Assembly: GCA_002408125.1 (NCBI GenBank)
Contig: DHQO01000033.1
Span: 27,284-91,283, forward strand
Source: Hyphomonadaceae bacterium UBA5336
Lineage (GTDB): Bacteria; Pseudomonadota; Alphaproteobacteria; Caulobacterales; Hyphomonadaceae
Reading direction: 5' to 3'
Length of the DNA: 64,000 nucleotides
Of this stretch, positions 41,202 to 49,999 are shown piece after piece. The notes below the pieces were generated by a model. That model did no database searches, had not been told where the DNA came from, and was given only the letters and a program-made list of their open reading frames with translations. Both the position numbers and the translations under genes were made by a program. Position 1 is the first letter of the stretch. Every line of letters begins with the position of its first letter.

Positions 41202-41783
41202 CTAAACCGCCTGTACCGCGCCATGGCGCGGGCAGTCGATCTGGTGGTCGTTGACCAGCCCCACGGCCTGCATCCAGGCATAGACGATCGTCGGGCCGAC
41301 AAACTTGAAGCCGCGCTTCTTCAGGTCCTTCGAGAAGGCCTCCGAGAGTGGGGTCCTGGCGGGCGCATCGCGCCAGTAGGCGAGCCAGTTCACTATGGGC
41401 GCGCCATCGACCCAACCCCAGCAATAGTCGGAAAAATCCTCGCCTGCCTCGGCCATGTCGAGATAGGCGCGAGCATTGCCGATCAGCGCCTCGATCTTTT
41501 TCGGGCTGCGGATGATCCCGGGGTTCTGAAGCGCCTTTTCGATTCGCGCCGCGTCCCAGTTCGCCAGTATTTCGGGGTGAAAGCCCTCGAATTCCTCGCG
41601 GATCGACTCGCGCTTCCTCAGAATGGTAATCCAGGAAAGCCCGGCCTGCATGCCGTCAAGCTGGAGTTTTTCCCAAAGCGCGCGGCCATCGCGCTCGGGC
41701 ACGCCCCACTCGGTGTCGTGATAGTCGCGGTAAAGCACGTCATCGGCCGGCGCCCAACCGCAGGGAATGTCTGTCTCGGTCAC
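41202..41783 (-). CDS. tag: DNA-3-methyladenine glycosylase I
   Basis: Removes 3-methyladenine from DNA, starting base-excision repair. It has 193 residues, standard for TAG. The N-terminal zinc Cys (CGW), YHDTEWGVP, and the C-terminal VNDHQIDCPRH zinc ligands are present, along with GFKFVGPTIVYAWMQAVG. The base-contact segment reads LDGMQAGLSW where E. coli has LEGQQAGLSW, so the active-site Glu38 is Asp; this is conservative and probably tolerated. ATG 41783 starts the family sequence. Confidence 0.95.
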   Translation of the reverse strand: MTETDIPCGWAPADDVLYRDYHDTEWGVPERDGRALWEKLQLDGMQAGLSWITILRKRESIREEFEGFHPEILANWDAARIEKALQNPGIIRSPKKIEALIGNARAYLDMAEAGEDFSDYCWGWVDGAPIVNWLAYWRDAPARTPLSEAFSKDLKKRGFKFVGPTIVYAWMQAVGLVNDHQIDCPRHGAVQAV

Positions 41784-41859
41784 CTGGCCCTCGCTGAAAA
41801 GAAAAGGGCCAGCCTATGGAGGGCTGGCCAATCTCTATCCTAACGAAGGGTGCCTGGCC

Positions 41860-42222
41860 TTACCAGTAACGTTCCACCTGATAATACTCATAGGAGGCAT
41901 CGCGGGCGAGCATGCCGTCACTCTTCGTCAGTTCAGACAGGCTGTCGCTGGGGGCAGCCTTCAGCTGCTCCTCGGTATAGGGAACGACATAGCCACCCTT
42001 TTCAGGGTGGTAGTCGAGCGCCCCCCACGGGATGGCATGATACTTCTCGCCCATGCCGAGAAAGCCGCCGAATCCCACCACGGCGAACATGATATTGTTG
42101 TCCATCTTGTTCAGCATGACATCCTCGATCTCGCCGATCTTGTCGCCGCTCGTGGAATAAACATCGGTACCGACAACACGGCTTGAGCGGATGGCGGTGG
42201 TATGGCCGGAAGGGGTAGGCAT
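41860..42222 (-). CDS. PRC-barrel domain protein
   Basis: A 120-residue protein built around a PRC-barrel: RSSRVVGTDVYSTSGDKIGEIEDVMLNKMDNNIMFAVVGFGGFLGMGEKYHAIPW is the core pattern. It is soluble, without a signal peptide. In other bacteria PRC-barrels sit in RimM, photosynthetic reaction-centre H subunits and stress-related proteins. The start at 42222 lacks the ~30 residues of a longer in-frame reading that do not look protein-like. It lies 59 bp downstream of ygfZ. Confidence 0.9.
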   Translation of the reverse strand: MPTPSGHTTAIRSSRVVGTDVYSTSGDKIGEIEDVMLNKMDNNIMFAVVGFGGFLGMGEKYHAIPWGALDYHPEKGGYVVPYTEEQLKAAPSDSLSELTKSDGMLARDASYEYYQVERYW

Positions 42223-42281
42223 TTTAAGAGCTCCAGTTGATTGAGAGGCACCCGATGTGCCTTTCCCTATCAACTGCGAAC

Positions 42282-43079
42282 TCAGACCGAGGTTCCGGTC
42301 TTCTGAGCCTCTGAGAGCCACTTGTCCCGGTCGAGAATTTCAACGCTGACGCCACCCGCCGTGACAGCCTGATCACCCGCCTCGGCCATCCGGTCAATCC
42401 GCAGACGAGCAAGCGCTCTGTCGCCGGAAACGCTTGTGATTTCGCCGAGTGGGGTGTCGCCGGCCTTCACGCCTGCCCCCACGTCCAGCCCTTCGCCCTT
42501 CACCATGACTGTCCGCTTGCGGATCTTGCCGCGCCTATACATTCGGCTGGCGACCTCCTGGCCGACAAAGCAGCCCTTCTTGTAGTCCACGCCGTTGAGC
42601 AGATCCATGTTCACATCGGTCGGGAAGACCTCCGCATCGCGATAGTCCCTGCCCCATTCGGGCACGCCGGCCCCGATATAGAGCGCGGCGCCATCCAGTG
42701 GCGGGATTCCGTCTGCCGGGCCGTAGATCCGTGCCGGCAGGCCATTCGCGCGCGGGTCCCGCGTCCCGTCCGGACCGATCATGACGGCCATGGCCTCAGC
42801 CGGAGCGATCTCGACATCCGCGCGCAGCTTGTAGAGCTTCAGGCGCGGCTGGAGGAGGGCCATGGCGTCGGCATGCATGTCCATCAGGACGCCGGTTTCG
42901 GTGCGCAGGCTGAGGAAATCCACCAGCACCTTGCCCTGCGGGGTCAGCAGCGCGCCGAAGCGCAACTCGCCCACCGCCCAATCCATGGTGGAATGGGTGA
43001 CGAGACGTTCAAGCAGAGACACCGCGTCCGGCCCGTCAAGGCGAAGCAGAGCGCGGTCGGGAAGCAGATAGGCTGTCAT
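42282..43079 (-). CDS. ygfZ: YgfZ/GcvT-like folate-binding protein
   Basis: Tetrahydrofolate-dependent helper in Fe-S cluster assembly and repair. 265 residues, with the diagnostic motif KGCFVGQEVASRMYRRGKIRKR, in which KGC-F-x-GQE is the YgfZ signature, and the preceding MDLLNGVDY segment. The N-terminal part (LLPDRALLRLDGPDAVSLLERLVT) matches the GcvT-like fold. It is slightly shorter than E. coli YgfZ (326). Not linked to other isc/suf genes here. Confidence 0.95.
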   Translation of the reverse strand: MTAYLLPDRALLRLDGPDAVSLLERLVTHSTMDWAVGELRFGALLTPQGKVLVDFLSLRTETGVLMDMHADAMALLQPRLKLYKLRADVEIAPAEAMAVMIGPDGTRDPRANGLPARIYGPADGIPPLDGAALYIGAGVPEWGRDYRDAEVFPTDVNMDLLNGVDYKKGCFVGQEVASRMYRRGKIRKRTVMVKGEGLDVGAGVKAGDTPLGEITSVSGDRALARLRIDRMAEAGDQAVTAGGVSVEILDRDKWLSEAQKTGTSV

Positions 43080-43118
43080 GCCGGGAAGATAGGGATGCCG
43101 GGCCCGGCTGGAAAGCGC

Positions 43119-43703
43119 CTATCGGCGCCAGGAGGCCGGAAGCGCGGCGAGAATGGCGCTCGCGAGGCCGGCTTTCACCACAGAGCCAATCAGGAAGGGC
43201 ACCACGCCGCTGACAAAGGCTGCTTCGGCACCGATCAGGCGCGAGAGCCAGGCCCAGCCCATGGCGAGGATCAGAACATGCAAGCCGAGAAAGCCGGCAA
43301 AGCCCAGCGCATGACCTACCGGCGTGCGGACGCGCGGCAGGAGGCCGGCCAGCGCGGCGACAATCGGGAAGCTCGCCAGATAGCCCGCCGTCGGGCCGAC
43401 AAAGGCCACCGGGCTGCCGCCGCCGTTCGAAAGCAAGGGCGCGCCCATGAAGGCGAGCGCCAGCCAGGCGAGCACAACGCCCGCGCCGGCACGCCAGCCG
43501 AGCAGCGCGCCCATCATCACCACCGCCAGCGTCTGCAGCGTCACCGGCACCGGGTGGAGCGGCACAGCGACATAGGAAGAAACTGTGAGAATGGCGATGG
43601 CGCCAATAGTGATCAGGATGGGCTTGAGGCGCGGCAGGGCCTGCAGGGCGGTTTGCGGTGTGGACACTACAGATCTCGCTTGTTTCCGGTGAATCTCTTT
43701 CAT
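43119..43703 (-). CDS. bioY: Biotin transporter BioY
   Basis: Substrate-binding S component of an ECF-type biotin transporter; about six TM helices. Family motifs: PLHPVPVTLQTLAVVMMGALLGWRAGAG at residues ~50-78, then GGGSPVAFVGPTAGYLASFP. A conserved loop precedes the last helices. The start is uncertain: ATG 43703, or GTG 43667 just before the first TM. No bioM/bioN genes lie nearby, as for many solitary BioY proteins. It is divergent from the dihydroorotase gene with an 82-bp shared promoter region. Confidence 0.93.
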   Translation of the reverse strand: MKEIHRKQARSVVSTPQTALQALPRLKPILITIGAIAILTVSSYVAVPLHPVPVTLQTLAVVMMGALLGWRAGAGVVLAWLALAFMGAPLLSNGGGSPVAFVGPTAGYLASFPIVAALAGLLPRVRTPVGHALGFAGFLGLHVLILAMGWAWLSRLIGAEAAFVSGVVPFLIGSVVKAGLASAILAALPASWRR

Positions 43704-43785
43704 GCTGGTAGAACCCGGCCGGGAACAGGTCAAGCAGGCGCGCTCGGCTGATGACATCACCGAGCCCGCATGCATAAGATAAGGT

Positions 43786-45120
43786 ATGTCTGCGACTTAT
43801 GATATGATTCTGCGCGGCGGCACGCTGGTGACCCCCGGCGCTGAAGGGTCCGGCGATGTCGGCATCCATGATGGCCGCATCGCCACGATCGGCGATCTGG
43901 CCACCGCCGATGCCGGCGAGATGATCGACTGCACGGGGCTGCATATCCTGCCCGGCGTGATCGACAGCCAGGTGCATTTCCGCGAGCCCGGGCTGGAATG
44001 GAAGGAAGACCTGGAAACCGGCGCACGCTCTGCCGCGCTCGGTGGGGTGACGGCCGTGTTCGAGATGCCGAACACCGAGCCGACAACCACCACGCCGGAC
44101 ATGGTCACCGACAAGCTCAACCGCGCCGCGGGCCGCATGGATGTCGACCATGCCTTCTATGCCGGCGCGACGAACGAGAATGCCGGCCTGCTCGCCGAGA
44201 TGGAGGCCATGGTCGGCTGCTGCGGCATCAAGGTTTTCATGGGCGCGTCCACCGGTTCGCTGCTGGTGGAAAGCGATGAGGGCGTGGAGCGCGTGCTGAA
44301 GGCGATCAAGCGCCGCGCAGCCTTTCATTCCGAAGACGAATACCGCCTCGCCGACCGCCGCGGCCTTGCCGTTCAGGGCGACTGGACGAGCCATCCGGTG
44401 GTGCGCGATCCCGAAGCCGCGATCAGTTCCACCCGGCGCCTCTTGCGCCTTGCCGCCGAGACCGGCAAGCGCATCCATGTGCTGCACATCACCACCGCGC
44501 AGGAAATGGAGATGCTGCGCGAGGCGAAAGACCTCGCCAGTGTCGAGGTCACACCCCAGCACCTCACACTTGTGGCGCCGGAGGCCTATGAGCGCCTCAA
44601 GGGCCATGCCCAGATGAACCCGCCGATCCGCGAGCAGCACCATGTCGACGCGCTCTGGCGCGCGCTGAATGCCGGGATCGTGGATGTGCTCGGCTCCGAC
44701 CATGCTCCGCACACGCTGGAGGAAAAAGCACGCCCCTACCCCGCCTCGCCGTCCGGCATGCCCGGCGTGCAGACGCTGGTGCCGGTGATGCTGACCCATG
44801 TGAATGCCGGAAAGCTCTCCCTGCGCCGCTTTGTCGAGCTGACCTCGGCCGGCCCGCAGCGCGTCTTCGGCATCGCCAGCAAGGGCCGCATCGCCGAGGG
44901 CTATGACGCCGATTTCACCCTGGTCGACATGAACCGGCGCGAGACCATCACGAAGGAATGGTCGAAGTCCAAATGCGGCTGGACCCCGTTCGAGGGCTTT
45001 CAGGCCACTGCCTGGCCTGTCGGCACCATCATCCGCGGCAAGTCCGTCATGCGGGACGGCGAAATCACCCAGTTCGGCGGCGGCAAGCCCGTGCGCTTTG
45101 TCGAGACCCTGGTGCGCTGA
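43786..45120 (+). CDS. pyrC: Dihydroorotase (class I amidohydrolase)
   Basis: Closes carbamoyl-aspartate to dihydroorotate in pyrimidine synthesis. 444 residues. Metal and substrate motifs: GVIDSQVHFREPG (HxH-like with Gln-Val, plus Arg), GIKVFMGASTG with the Lys that becomes carbamylated, HVLHITTAQEM, and GSDHAPHTLEEKARPYPASPSGMPG with the catalytic Asp. The first motif reads QVHFR, with the family's first His replaced by Gln (usual DxHVHFRxPG). A dihydropyrimidinase/allantoinase-like activity cannot be excluded. Confidence 0.85.
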   Translation: MSATYDMILRGGTLVTPGAEGSGDVGIHDGRIATIGDLATADAGEMIDCTGLHILPGVIDSQVHFREPGLEWKEDLETGARSAALGGVTAVFEMPNTEPTTTTPDMVTDKLNRAAGRMDVDHAFYAGATNENAGLLAEMEAMVGCCGIKVFMGASTGSLLVESDEGVERVLKAIKRRAAFHSEDEYRLADRRGLAVQGDWTSHPVVRDPEAAISSTRRLLRLAAETGKRIHVLHITTAQEMEMLREAKDLASVEVTPQHLTLVAPEAYERLKGHAQMNPPIREQHHVDALWRALNAGIVDVLGSDHAPHTLEEKARPYPASPSGMPGVQTLVPVMLTHVNAGKLSLRRFVELTSAGPQRVFGIASKGRIAEGYDADFTLVDMNRRETITKEWSKSKCGWTPFEGFQATAWPVGTIIRGKSVMRDGEITQFGGGKPVRFVETLVR

Positions 45121-45123
45121 TCG

Positions 45124-45510
45124 ATGGATGCGGTGACGCGGGCACAGGAAGCAGGCCTGGTCATCGGCGGGCTCTACTATTCCAAATGGATCAAGCCACC
45201 CGAGGACAATCGCGACCCCGACAGGGTCTCCTATCGCTATTACTGGATGTTCTGCCCGGACGGGGCCATCGCCAGCGCGCCGGTGATCGCCGAGCCCGGC
45301 AAGATCACCAGCTGGTTCACCTGTGACAACACCACCCTGCGCAATGGCCGGCTGGCATGGCAGGATAACCGCTTCATGGCACAGATGCGCTACTCCACCG
45401 GCACCATGACCTGGCTGCTCGAAATCCTCGCCTCAGGCGCGCTGCACCTCACGCCCGAAGGCGACATGGACGGGCGCCTGCCCCTGCATCTGGACCTCCA
45501 CGAGACATGA
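45124..45510 (+). CDS. Uncharacterised beta-rich (lipocalin-like) protein
   Basis: A 128-residue soluble protein of no named family known to me. The rhythm YYWMFCPDGAIASAPV...ITSWFTCDNTTLRNGRLAW...MRYSTGTMTWLLEILASGALHLTPEGDMDGRLPL suggests repeated beta-hairpins closing a small barrel, as in lipocalin-like proteins that hold small hydrophobic ligands. Two cysteines are present. It starts 3 bp after the dihydroorotase stop and overlaps the ion channel gene by ATGA, so it is translationally coupled to it. Confidence 0.7.
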   Translation: MDAVTRAQEAGLVIGGLYYSKWIKPPEDNRDPDRVSYRYYWMFCPDGAIASAPVIAEPGKITSWFTCDNTTLRNGRLAWQDNRFMAQMRYSTGTMTWLLEILASGALHLTPEGDMDGRLPLHLDLHET

Positions 45511-46292
45511 GCGAACGGCGAGGGCTCAACCGGACCCTCTTCTGGCTCTATGAGGGAACCGGCAAATGGCCCGGCGTGTTTCGCTGGGCGCTGCTGATCT
45601 TCGACCTGCTCACCATCGGCTATTTCCTCTGGGCACCGTTCGAGCAGCGCGGGCGCACCCATGTGGCAATTGATTATGCCATCGGCGCGGTGATCGCGGC
45701 AGACCTTGCGGCGCGCTTCTATATCGCCCGCCACCGGCGCAACTTCCTTTTGCGGATCATGAACTGGGCCGACCTCATCGTCGTGGTCACCATGTTCGCC
45801 CCGCTCTTCGTGGCCAATCTCGCCTTCCTGCGGGTGCTGCGGGCCGTGCGCGCGGTGCGGGTCTACACTTTCATCCGGCGGATCAAGGGCGTCACGCCCT
45901 TCTTCAAGCGCCATGACCAGATCATCAACAAGGTGACCAACCTCATCGTCTTCGTCTTCATCATGTCGGCGCTGGTCTATGTCTCCCAGGTCGGCCATTC
46001 CGACACCCAGGTCCATTCCTATATCGACGCGCTCTATTTCACCGTCACCAGCCTGACGACCACCGGTTATGGCGACGTGTTGATGGTGGGCACCACGGGC
46101 CGGTTCCTCTCCATCCTCGTCATGGTGCTGGGCCTGACCCTGTTCCTGAACCTCCTGCGCTCGGTGGTCTCGCCTGGCGGCAAGGTCGACCATGAATGCC
46201 CCGATTGCGGCCTCATGCGCCATGACCGGGATTCTGTGCACTGCCGCCATTGCGGCCGCGTCCTTCATATCCCGACGGAAGGCTACGATTAG
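45507..46292 (+). CDS. Ion channel with C-terminal zinc ribbon
   Basis: A 261-residue six-TM channel. S1 is at ~23-42, the S4-like helix is Arg-rich (AFLRVLRAVRAVRVYTFIRRIKG), and the filter is SLTTTGYGDVLMVGTTG. After S6 (ILVMVLGLTLFLNLLRSVV) a cytosolic tail holds a CPDC...CRHC zinc-ribbon (residues ~230-252). The two knuckles CPDCG and CRHCG would bind one zinc. Such a domain could sense redox or metal state, or bind a partner; this is inference. The upstream lipocalin-like gene is coupled by ATGA. Confidence 0.88.
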   Translation: MSERRGLNRTLFWLYEGTGKWPGVFRWALLIFDLLTIGYFLWAPFEQRGRTHVAIDYAIGAVIAADLAARFYIARHRRNFLLRIMNWADLIVVVTMFAPLFVANLAFLRVLRAVRAVRVYTFIRRIKGVTPFFKRHDQIINKVTNLIVFVFIMSALVYVSQVGHSDTQVHSYIDALYFTVTSLTTTGYGDVLMVGTTGRFLSILVMVLGLTLFLNLLRSVVSPGGKVDHECPDCGLMRHDRDSVHCRHCGRVLHIPTEGYD

Positions 46293-46391
46293 AATCGCGA
46301 ATTGTCGGCGAGTTGTCTTGTTCCCTTTATTGGCTTGGACTAGGCCGGAGCAAAAAGAGAATGTCCCGCCGGCGCGGGCGAGGAAACACCG

Positions 46392-48257
46392 ATGACAGGT
46401 CAGCTTCCCTTTCGCGAAGTCCCCTATCTGCCCCAGAAACTGGAGGTGGAGCACCGCGAGGATGGCTCCATCCTGCTGCGCAACGGGCACCCGCTTCGCC
46501 CGCATCACCCGCACATGCTCGCCCCGCTGGTCTACTGGGGTGCGGCCGCCCCGGAGCGCACCTGGCTCGCCCAGAGGGACGCAGAAGACCCGAGCCAGCC
46601 GGGCTGGGCGAAGATCAGCTATGGCGAGGCGCTCGGCGAGATCCGCGCCCTGGCCCAGGGCTTTCTCGACATGGGCGCCGGCCCGCACTGCCCGGTGATG
46701 ATCCTCTCGCGCAACACGATCGACCATGCCCTTGTCATGTATGCCGCCATGTGGGTCGGCAGCGCCGTGGTGCCGGTCACGCCCGCCTACGCCACGCTGG
46801 CGGAGGATTTTACCCGGCTCAACTATATCGACGATCTCGTCCGGCCCGGCATTGTCTATGTCGAGGACGGGGCGGAATATCAGCGCGGCCTTGGTGGCAT
46901 GAAGCTCGCCGGCCGGCCGGTAATCTATTCGCGCAATGCCCCGGATGTGGAAGTGGCCGTGCCGCTGCATGGCCTCTTGGAGACCACGCCCACCAGCGCG
47001 GTGGATCTCGCCTATGACCGGCTCACGCCCGAGACGGTGGCGAAATACATGATGACCTCGGGCTCCACCGGAGAGCCCAAGGCAGTGATCAACACCCATG
47101 GCAATATCTCCTCCATGGTGAAGATGATCCGCTCGGCCTGGAATGTGGAACGGCTGGAAGAACTCAGCGCCGGACCGCAGGTGATGATCAACTTTCTGCC
47201 CTGGAGCCATACCTATGGCGCCAATGCCATCCTGCACTCCATGACCGACTGGGGCGGCACGCTCTATATCGACTGGGGCGCGCCGACGCCGGCACGCCTG
47301 CCGGAGATGATGCGAAACATGCGCGGGGTCTCGCCAACCCAGCACACAACGGTGCCCGCCGCCTGGGCCGCCATCGCGACCGAACTGGAGCATGACCCGG
47401 AGCTTGCGAGGACCTTCTTCAAACGCCTCTTCGTCATGGCCTATGGTGGGGCCAGCCTGGGCCAGGACATCTATGAGCGCATCCAGAAGGTGGCGGCGGA
47501 GACCACCGGCGAGCGGATTTCCCTATCGGCGGGCTATGGCTCCACCGAGACCTCGCCAACGCTCTCGAACGTCCACTGGCCGAACGACACGATGGGCCTT
47601 ATCGGCCTGCCCCTGCCCGGCTGCGAGATCAAGCTTGCCCCGGTCGGGGAAAAGCTGGAATGCCGCGTGCGCGGCCTGCACATCACGCCGGGCTATTATC
47701 GCAATCCGGAGAAGACCGCCGAGGTCTTCGACGAGGAGGGCTTTTACCGCATGGGCGATGCGGTGCGCTTTGCCGATCCCGTCAATCCGAACAAGGGCCT
47801 GGCTTTCGACGGCCGGCTGGCGGAAGAGTTCAAGCTGATGAACGGTACCTGGGTCTCGGCCGGCACGGTGCGCGTGAAGGTGGTCGAGGCGGTCGACGGC
47901 CCGCTGGCCGATGTCGTCGTCTGCGGCCTCAACCGCGACCGCATCGCGCTGATCGGCTTCCTGCATGAAGGCTGGTGCAGCCGCCATCTCGGCAAGACGG
48001 CAGACCTTCCGACGCTCACCCGGTCACCGGCCATCATCGCGGCCGTGCGCCGCGGAATCGAGGCCTACAACGCCGCCCACCCCAACACGGCCCAGCGCAT
48101 CTCCGCGATCCTTCTGCAGGACACTCCACCACGCCCGGAAGCCGGCGAAATCACCGAAAAGGGTTATATCAACCAGTCCAGGGTGCAGGCCCTGCGCGCG
48201 GAAGAGATTGCGCGGCTCTACGGTGATGATGAAAATGACTCCATTCTCAGATTTTAG
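46392..48257 (+). CDS. Feruloyl-CoA synthetase-like AMP-dependent ligase
   Basis: ANL-superfamily enzyme of 621 residues that adenylates a carboxylate and loads CoA. The N-terminal FREVPYLPQKLEVEHREDGSILLRN...HPLRPHHPHMLAPLVYWG layout and PERTWLAQRD are typical of feruloyl-CoA synthases. The P-loop-like motif MMTSGSTGEPKAVINTH, the A5 motif GYGSTETSP, and GFYRMGDAV...FDGRLAEEFKLMNGTWV are intact. The substrate is probably an aromatic or hydroxycinnamic acid by family only. It is followed 18 bp later by a ThDP-dependent enzyme gene. Confidence 0.85.
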   Translation: MTGQLPFREVPYLPQKLEVEHREDGSILLRNGHPLRPHHPHMLAPLVYWGAAAPERTWLAQRDAEDPSQPGWAKISYGEALGEIRALAQGFLDMGAGPHCPVMILSRNTIDHALVMYAAMWVGSAVVPVTPAYATLAEDFTRLNYIDDLVRPGIVYVEDGAEYQRGLGGMKLAGRPVIYSRNAPDVEVAVPLHGLLETTPTSAVDLAYDRLTPETVAKYMMTSGSTGEPKAVINTHGNISSMVKMIRSAWNVERLEELSAGPQVMINFLPWSHTYGANAILHSMTDWGGTLYIDWGAPTPARLPEMMRNMRGVSPTQHTTVPAAWAAIATELEHDPELARTFFKRLFVMAYGGASLGQDIYERIQKVAAETTGERISLSAGYGSTETSPTLSNVHWPNDTMGLIGLPLPGCEIKLAPVGEKLECRVRGLHITPGYYRNPEKTAEVFDEEGFYRMGDAVRFADPVNPNKGLAFDGRLAEEFKLMNGTWVSAGTVRVKVVEAVDGPLADVVVCGLNRDRIALIGFLHEGWCSRHLGKTADLPTLTRSPAIIAAVRRGIEAYNAAHPNTAQRISAILLQDTPPRPEAGEITEKGYINQSRVQALRAEEIARLYGDDENDSILRF

Positions 48258-48275
48258 ACCGGCGAAGGACACAGC

Positions 48276-49838
48276 ATGAGCGAAACCGCACAAGAGATGA
48301 CTGGCGCGGAGGCCCTGGTCGGGACGCTGGCCGACAATGGCGTGACCGCCTGCTTCGCCAATCCCGGCACCTCGGAGATGCACCTCGTCACCGCACTCGA
48401 CCGCGAGCCGCGCATCCGCAGCGTGCTCTGCCTGTTCGAGGGCGTGGCGACCGGTGCAGCCGACGGGTATGCCCGTGCCACCGGCACGCCGGCCATGACG
48501 CTCCTGCATCTCGGCGCGGGCTACATGAATGGCGGGGCGAACATCCACAATGCCCGGCGCGCGCATACGCCGATGATCAATGTCATCGGCGACCACGCCA
48601 CCTATCACACCAAGTACGACGCCCCGCTGACCAGCGATATCATGGGGCTTGCCGCGCCGAACTCGATCTGGATCAAGTCGGTCGACAAGGTCAGCAACGC
48701 TGGCAAGCTGGCGTCGGAGGCCTATGCGGCAAGCTTCGGGCCCGCGCCCGGTCCGGTCTCGCTCATCCTGCCGGCCGACAGCGCCTGGGAACCGGGCGGC
48801 AGCCGAGGGCCGAAGGTCACCCCGCCCAGCCTGCGCGCGCCTGACAGCAATGCTCTGGATGCCGCCGCCGACGCCCTAAAGGCCGCGGAGAAGCCGGCGG
48901 TCATCGTCAATGGCACTGCCCTCATGGGCGAGGGCCTGGTGGCAGCCTCAAAGCTGAAAGCGGCCGGCGTGCGCGTGCTCACCGACACCTTCTATCCGGT
49001 CCAGGAACGCGGCGCCGGGCGCTTCATGCCCGACAGGATGCAGTATTTCGCCGAAGCCGCGATCTCCGATCTGGAAGGCAGCGACCTGATGGTCATGGCC
49101 GGCACGCAGACCCCGGCGGCCTTCTTCGCCTATCCCGGCAAACCGAGCCTGCTGGTGCCCGAGGGCTGCAAGGCGATGAGTGTTGGTAGCTATGAGATCG
49201 ACAGCGCCGCTGCGCTCGCTGCCCTGGCCGAGGCCATCGGCGCCAGCGAAGCCGCCCCGGCCATGCCACTTTCCCTGCCCGACAAGCCCTCAGGCGAACT
49301 CGACGCGTTCAAGGTCGGCATGGCCATTGCCCGCCACCTGCCTGAAGGCGCCATCGTCTCCGATGACGGCGTATCCAACGGGCTGATGACATATATCCCC
49401 ACCGCCACGGCGCGCCCGCACCGCTGGATGATGCTGACCGGCGGCGCCATCGGCCAGGGCTTCCCGCTCGCGGTCGGCGCGGCCATCGGCTCTGACAAGC
49501 CTGTTCTGTGCCTCTCCGGCGACGGCGCGGGCATGTACACAAACCAGGCCCTGTGGACCATGGCGCGCGAGGGGCTGAACGTGGTCAATGTGGTCTTCGT
49601 CAACCACTCCTACCGCATCCTGCAGATCGAGCTGCACCGCACCGGCGCGGGCAATCCCGGTCCGGCCGCGCGCAGCATGCTGAACCTGGACGGCCCGGAA
49701 ATAGACTGGGTCGACCTTGCCCGGTCCCTCGGCGTAGAAGGCCACTCGGCCCATACCGGCGAGGAAATGGACGCCGCCCTGGAACGCGCTTTTGCCGAAG
49801 GCGGCCCGCACCTCATCGCGGCGCATGTGCCGGGCTAG
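48276..49838 (+). CDS. Thiamine-diphosphate-dependent enzyme (acetolactate synthase-like)
   Basis: A 520-residue ThDP enzyme, often annotated acetolactate synthase large subunit; its sequence is closer to the benzoylformate decarboxylase-like group. The catalytic Glu lies in LCLFEGVATGAADGYARATG near residue 52. The ThDP-Mg motif is LSGDGAGMYTNQALWTMAREGLNVVNVVFVN (GDG...N). There is no neighbouring small regulatory subunit (ilvN), so branched-chain synthesis is unlikely. Co-transcription with the feruloyl-CoA-synthetase-like gene suggests aromatic 2-oxoacid metabolism; that is inference. Confidence 0.82.
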   Translation: MSETAQEMTGAEALVGTLADNGVTACFANPGTSEMHLVTALDREPRIRSVLCLFEGVATGAADGYARATGTPAMTLLHLGAGYMNGGANIHNARRAHTPMINVIGDHATYHTKYDAPLTSDIMGLAAPNSIWIKSVDKVSNAGKLASEAYAASFGPAPGPVSLILPADSAWEPGGSRGPKVTPPSLRAPDSNALDAAADALKAAEKPAVIVNGTALMGEGLVAASKLKAAGVRVLTDTFYPVQERGAGRFMPDRMQYFAEAAISDLEGSDLMVMAGTQTPAAFFAYPGKPSLLVPEGCKAMSVGSYEIDSAAALAALAEAIGASEAAPAMPLSLPDKPSGELDAFKVGMAIARHLPEGAIVSDDGVSNGLMTYIPTATARPHRWMMLTGGAIGQGFPLAVGAAIGSDKPVLCLSGDGAGMYTNQALWTMAREGLNVVNVVFVNHSYRILQIELHRTGAGNPGPAARSMLNLDGPEIDWVDLARSLGVEGHSAHTGEEMDAALERAFAEGGPHLIAAHVPG

Positions 49839-49876
49839 GTCTTAAGCGGCTTGGCAGAGCATATGATGTCCGCCCT

Positions 49877-49967
49877 CTCCCGCGAAAGCGGGGGTCCATG
49901 GACCGGAGACGCCCCCCAGCGCGATAGCGAAGAGAGTGGTCCCTGGATCCCCGCTTTCGCGGGGATA
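49877..49967. repeat. REP-like inverted pair, family B, copy 1
   Basis: The left hairpin is CCCGC-GAAA-GCGGG (49879-49892), followed by GGTCCATGGACC. The right hairpin is CCCCGC-TTTC-GCGGGG (49949-49964), followed by AT. The loops are mutual complements, so the two hairpins are inverted copies flanking a 56-base spacer. A second copy is at 59131-59222. It lies in the 161-bp convergent gap between the ThDP gene and the ArnT-like gene. Confidence 0.85.
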
Positions 49968-49999
49968 AGCGGCTCTAGAGGTTGCCGCGGCCTGTCAGA

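Noticed and set aside
43704..43785. BioR-type operator in front of bioY
   Set aside because: The nearest match to TTATNNATAA has two mismatches and no symmetry, so I do not call it.
45390..47393. Open frame of 667 codons on the minus strand opposite the zinc-ribbon channel and CoA ligase
   Set aside because: Shadow frame; the plus-strand genes carry intact catalytic and filter motifs.
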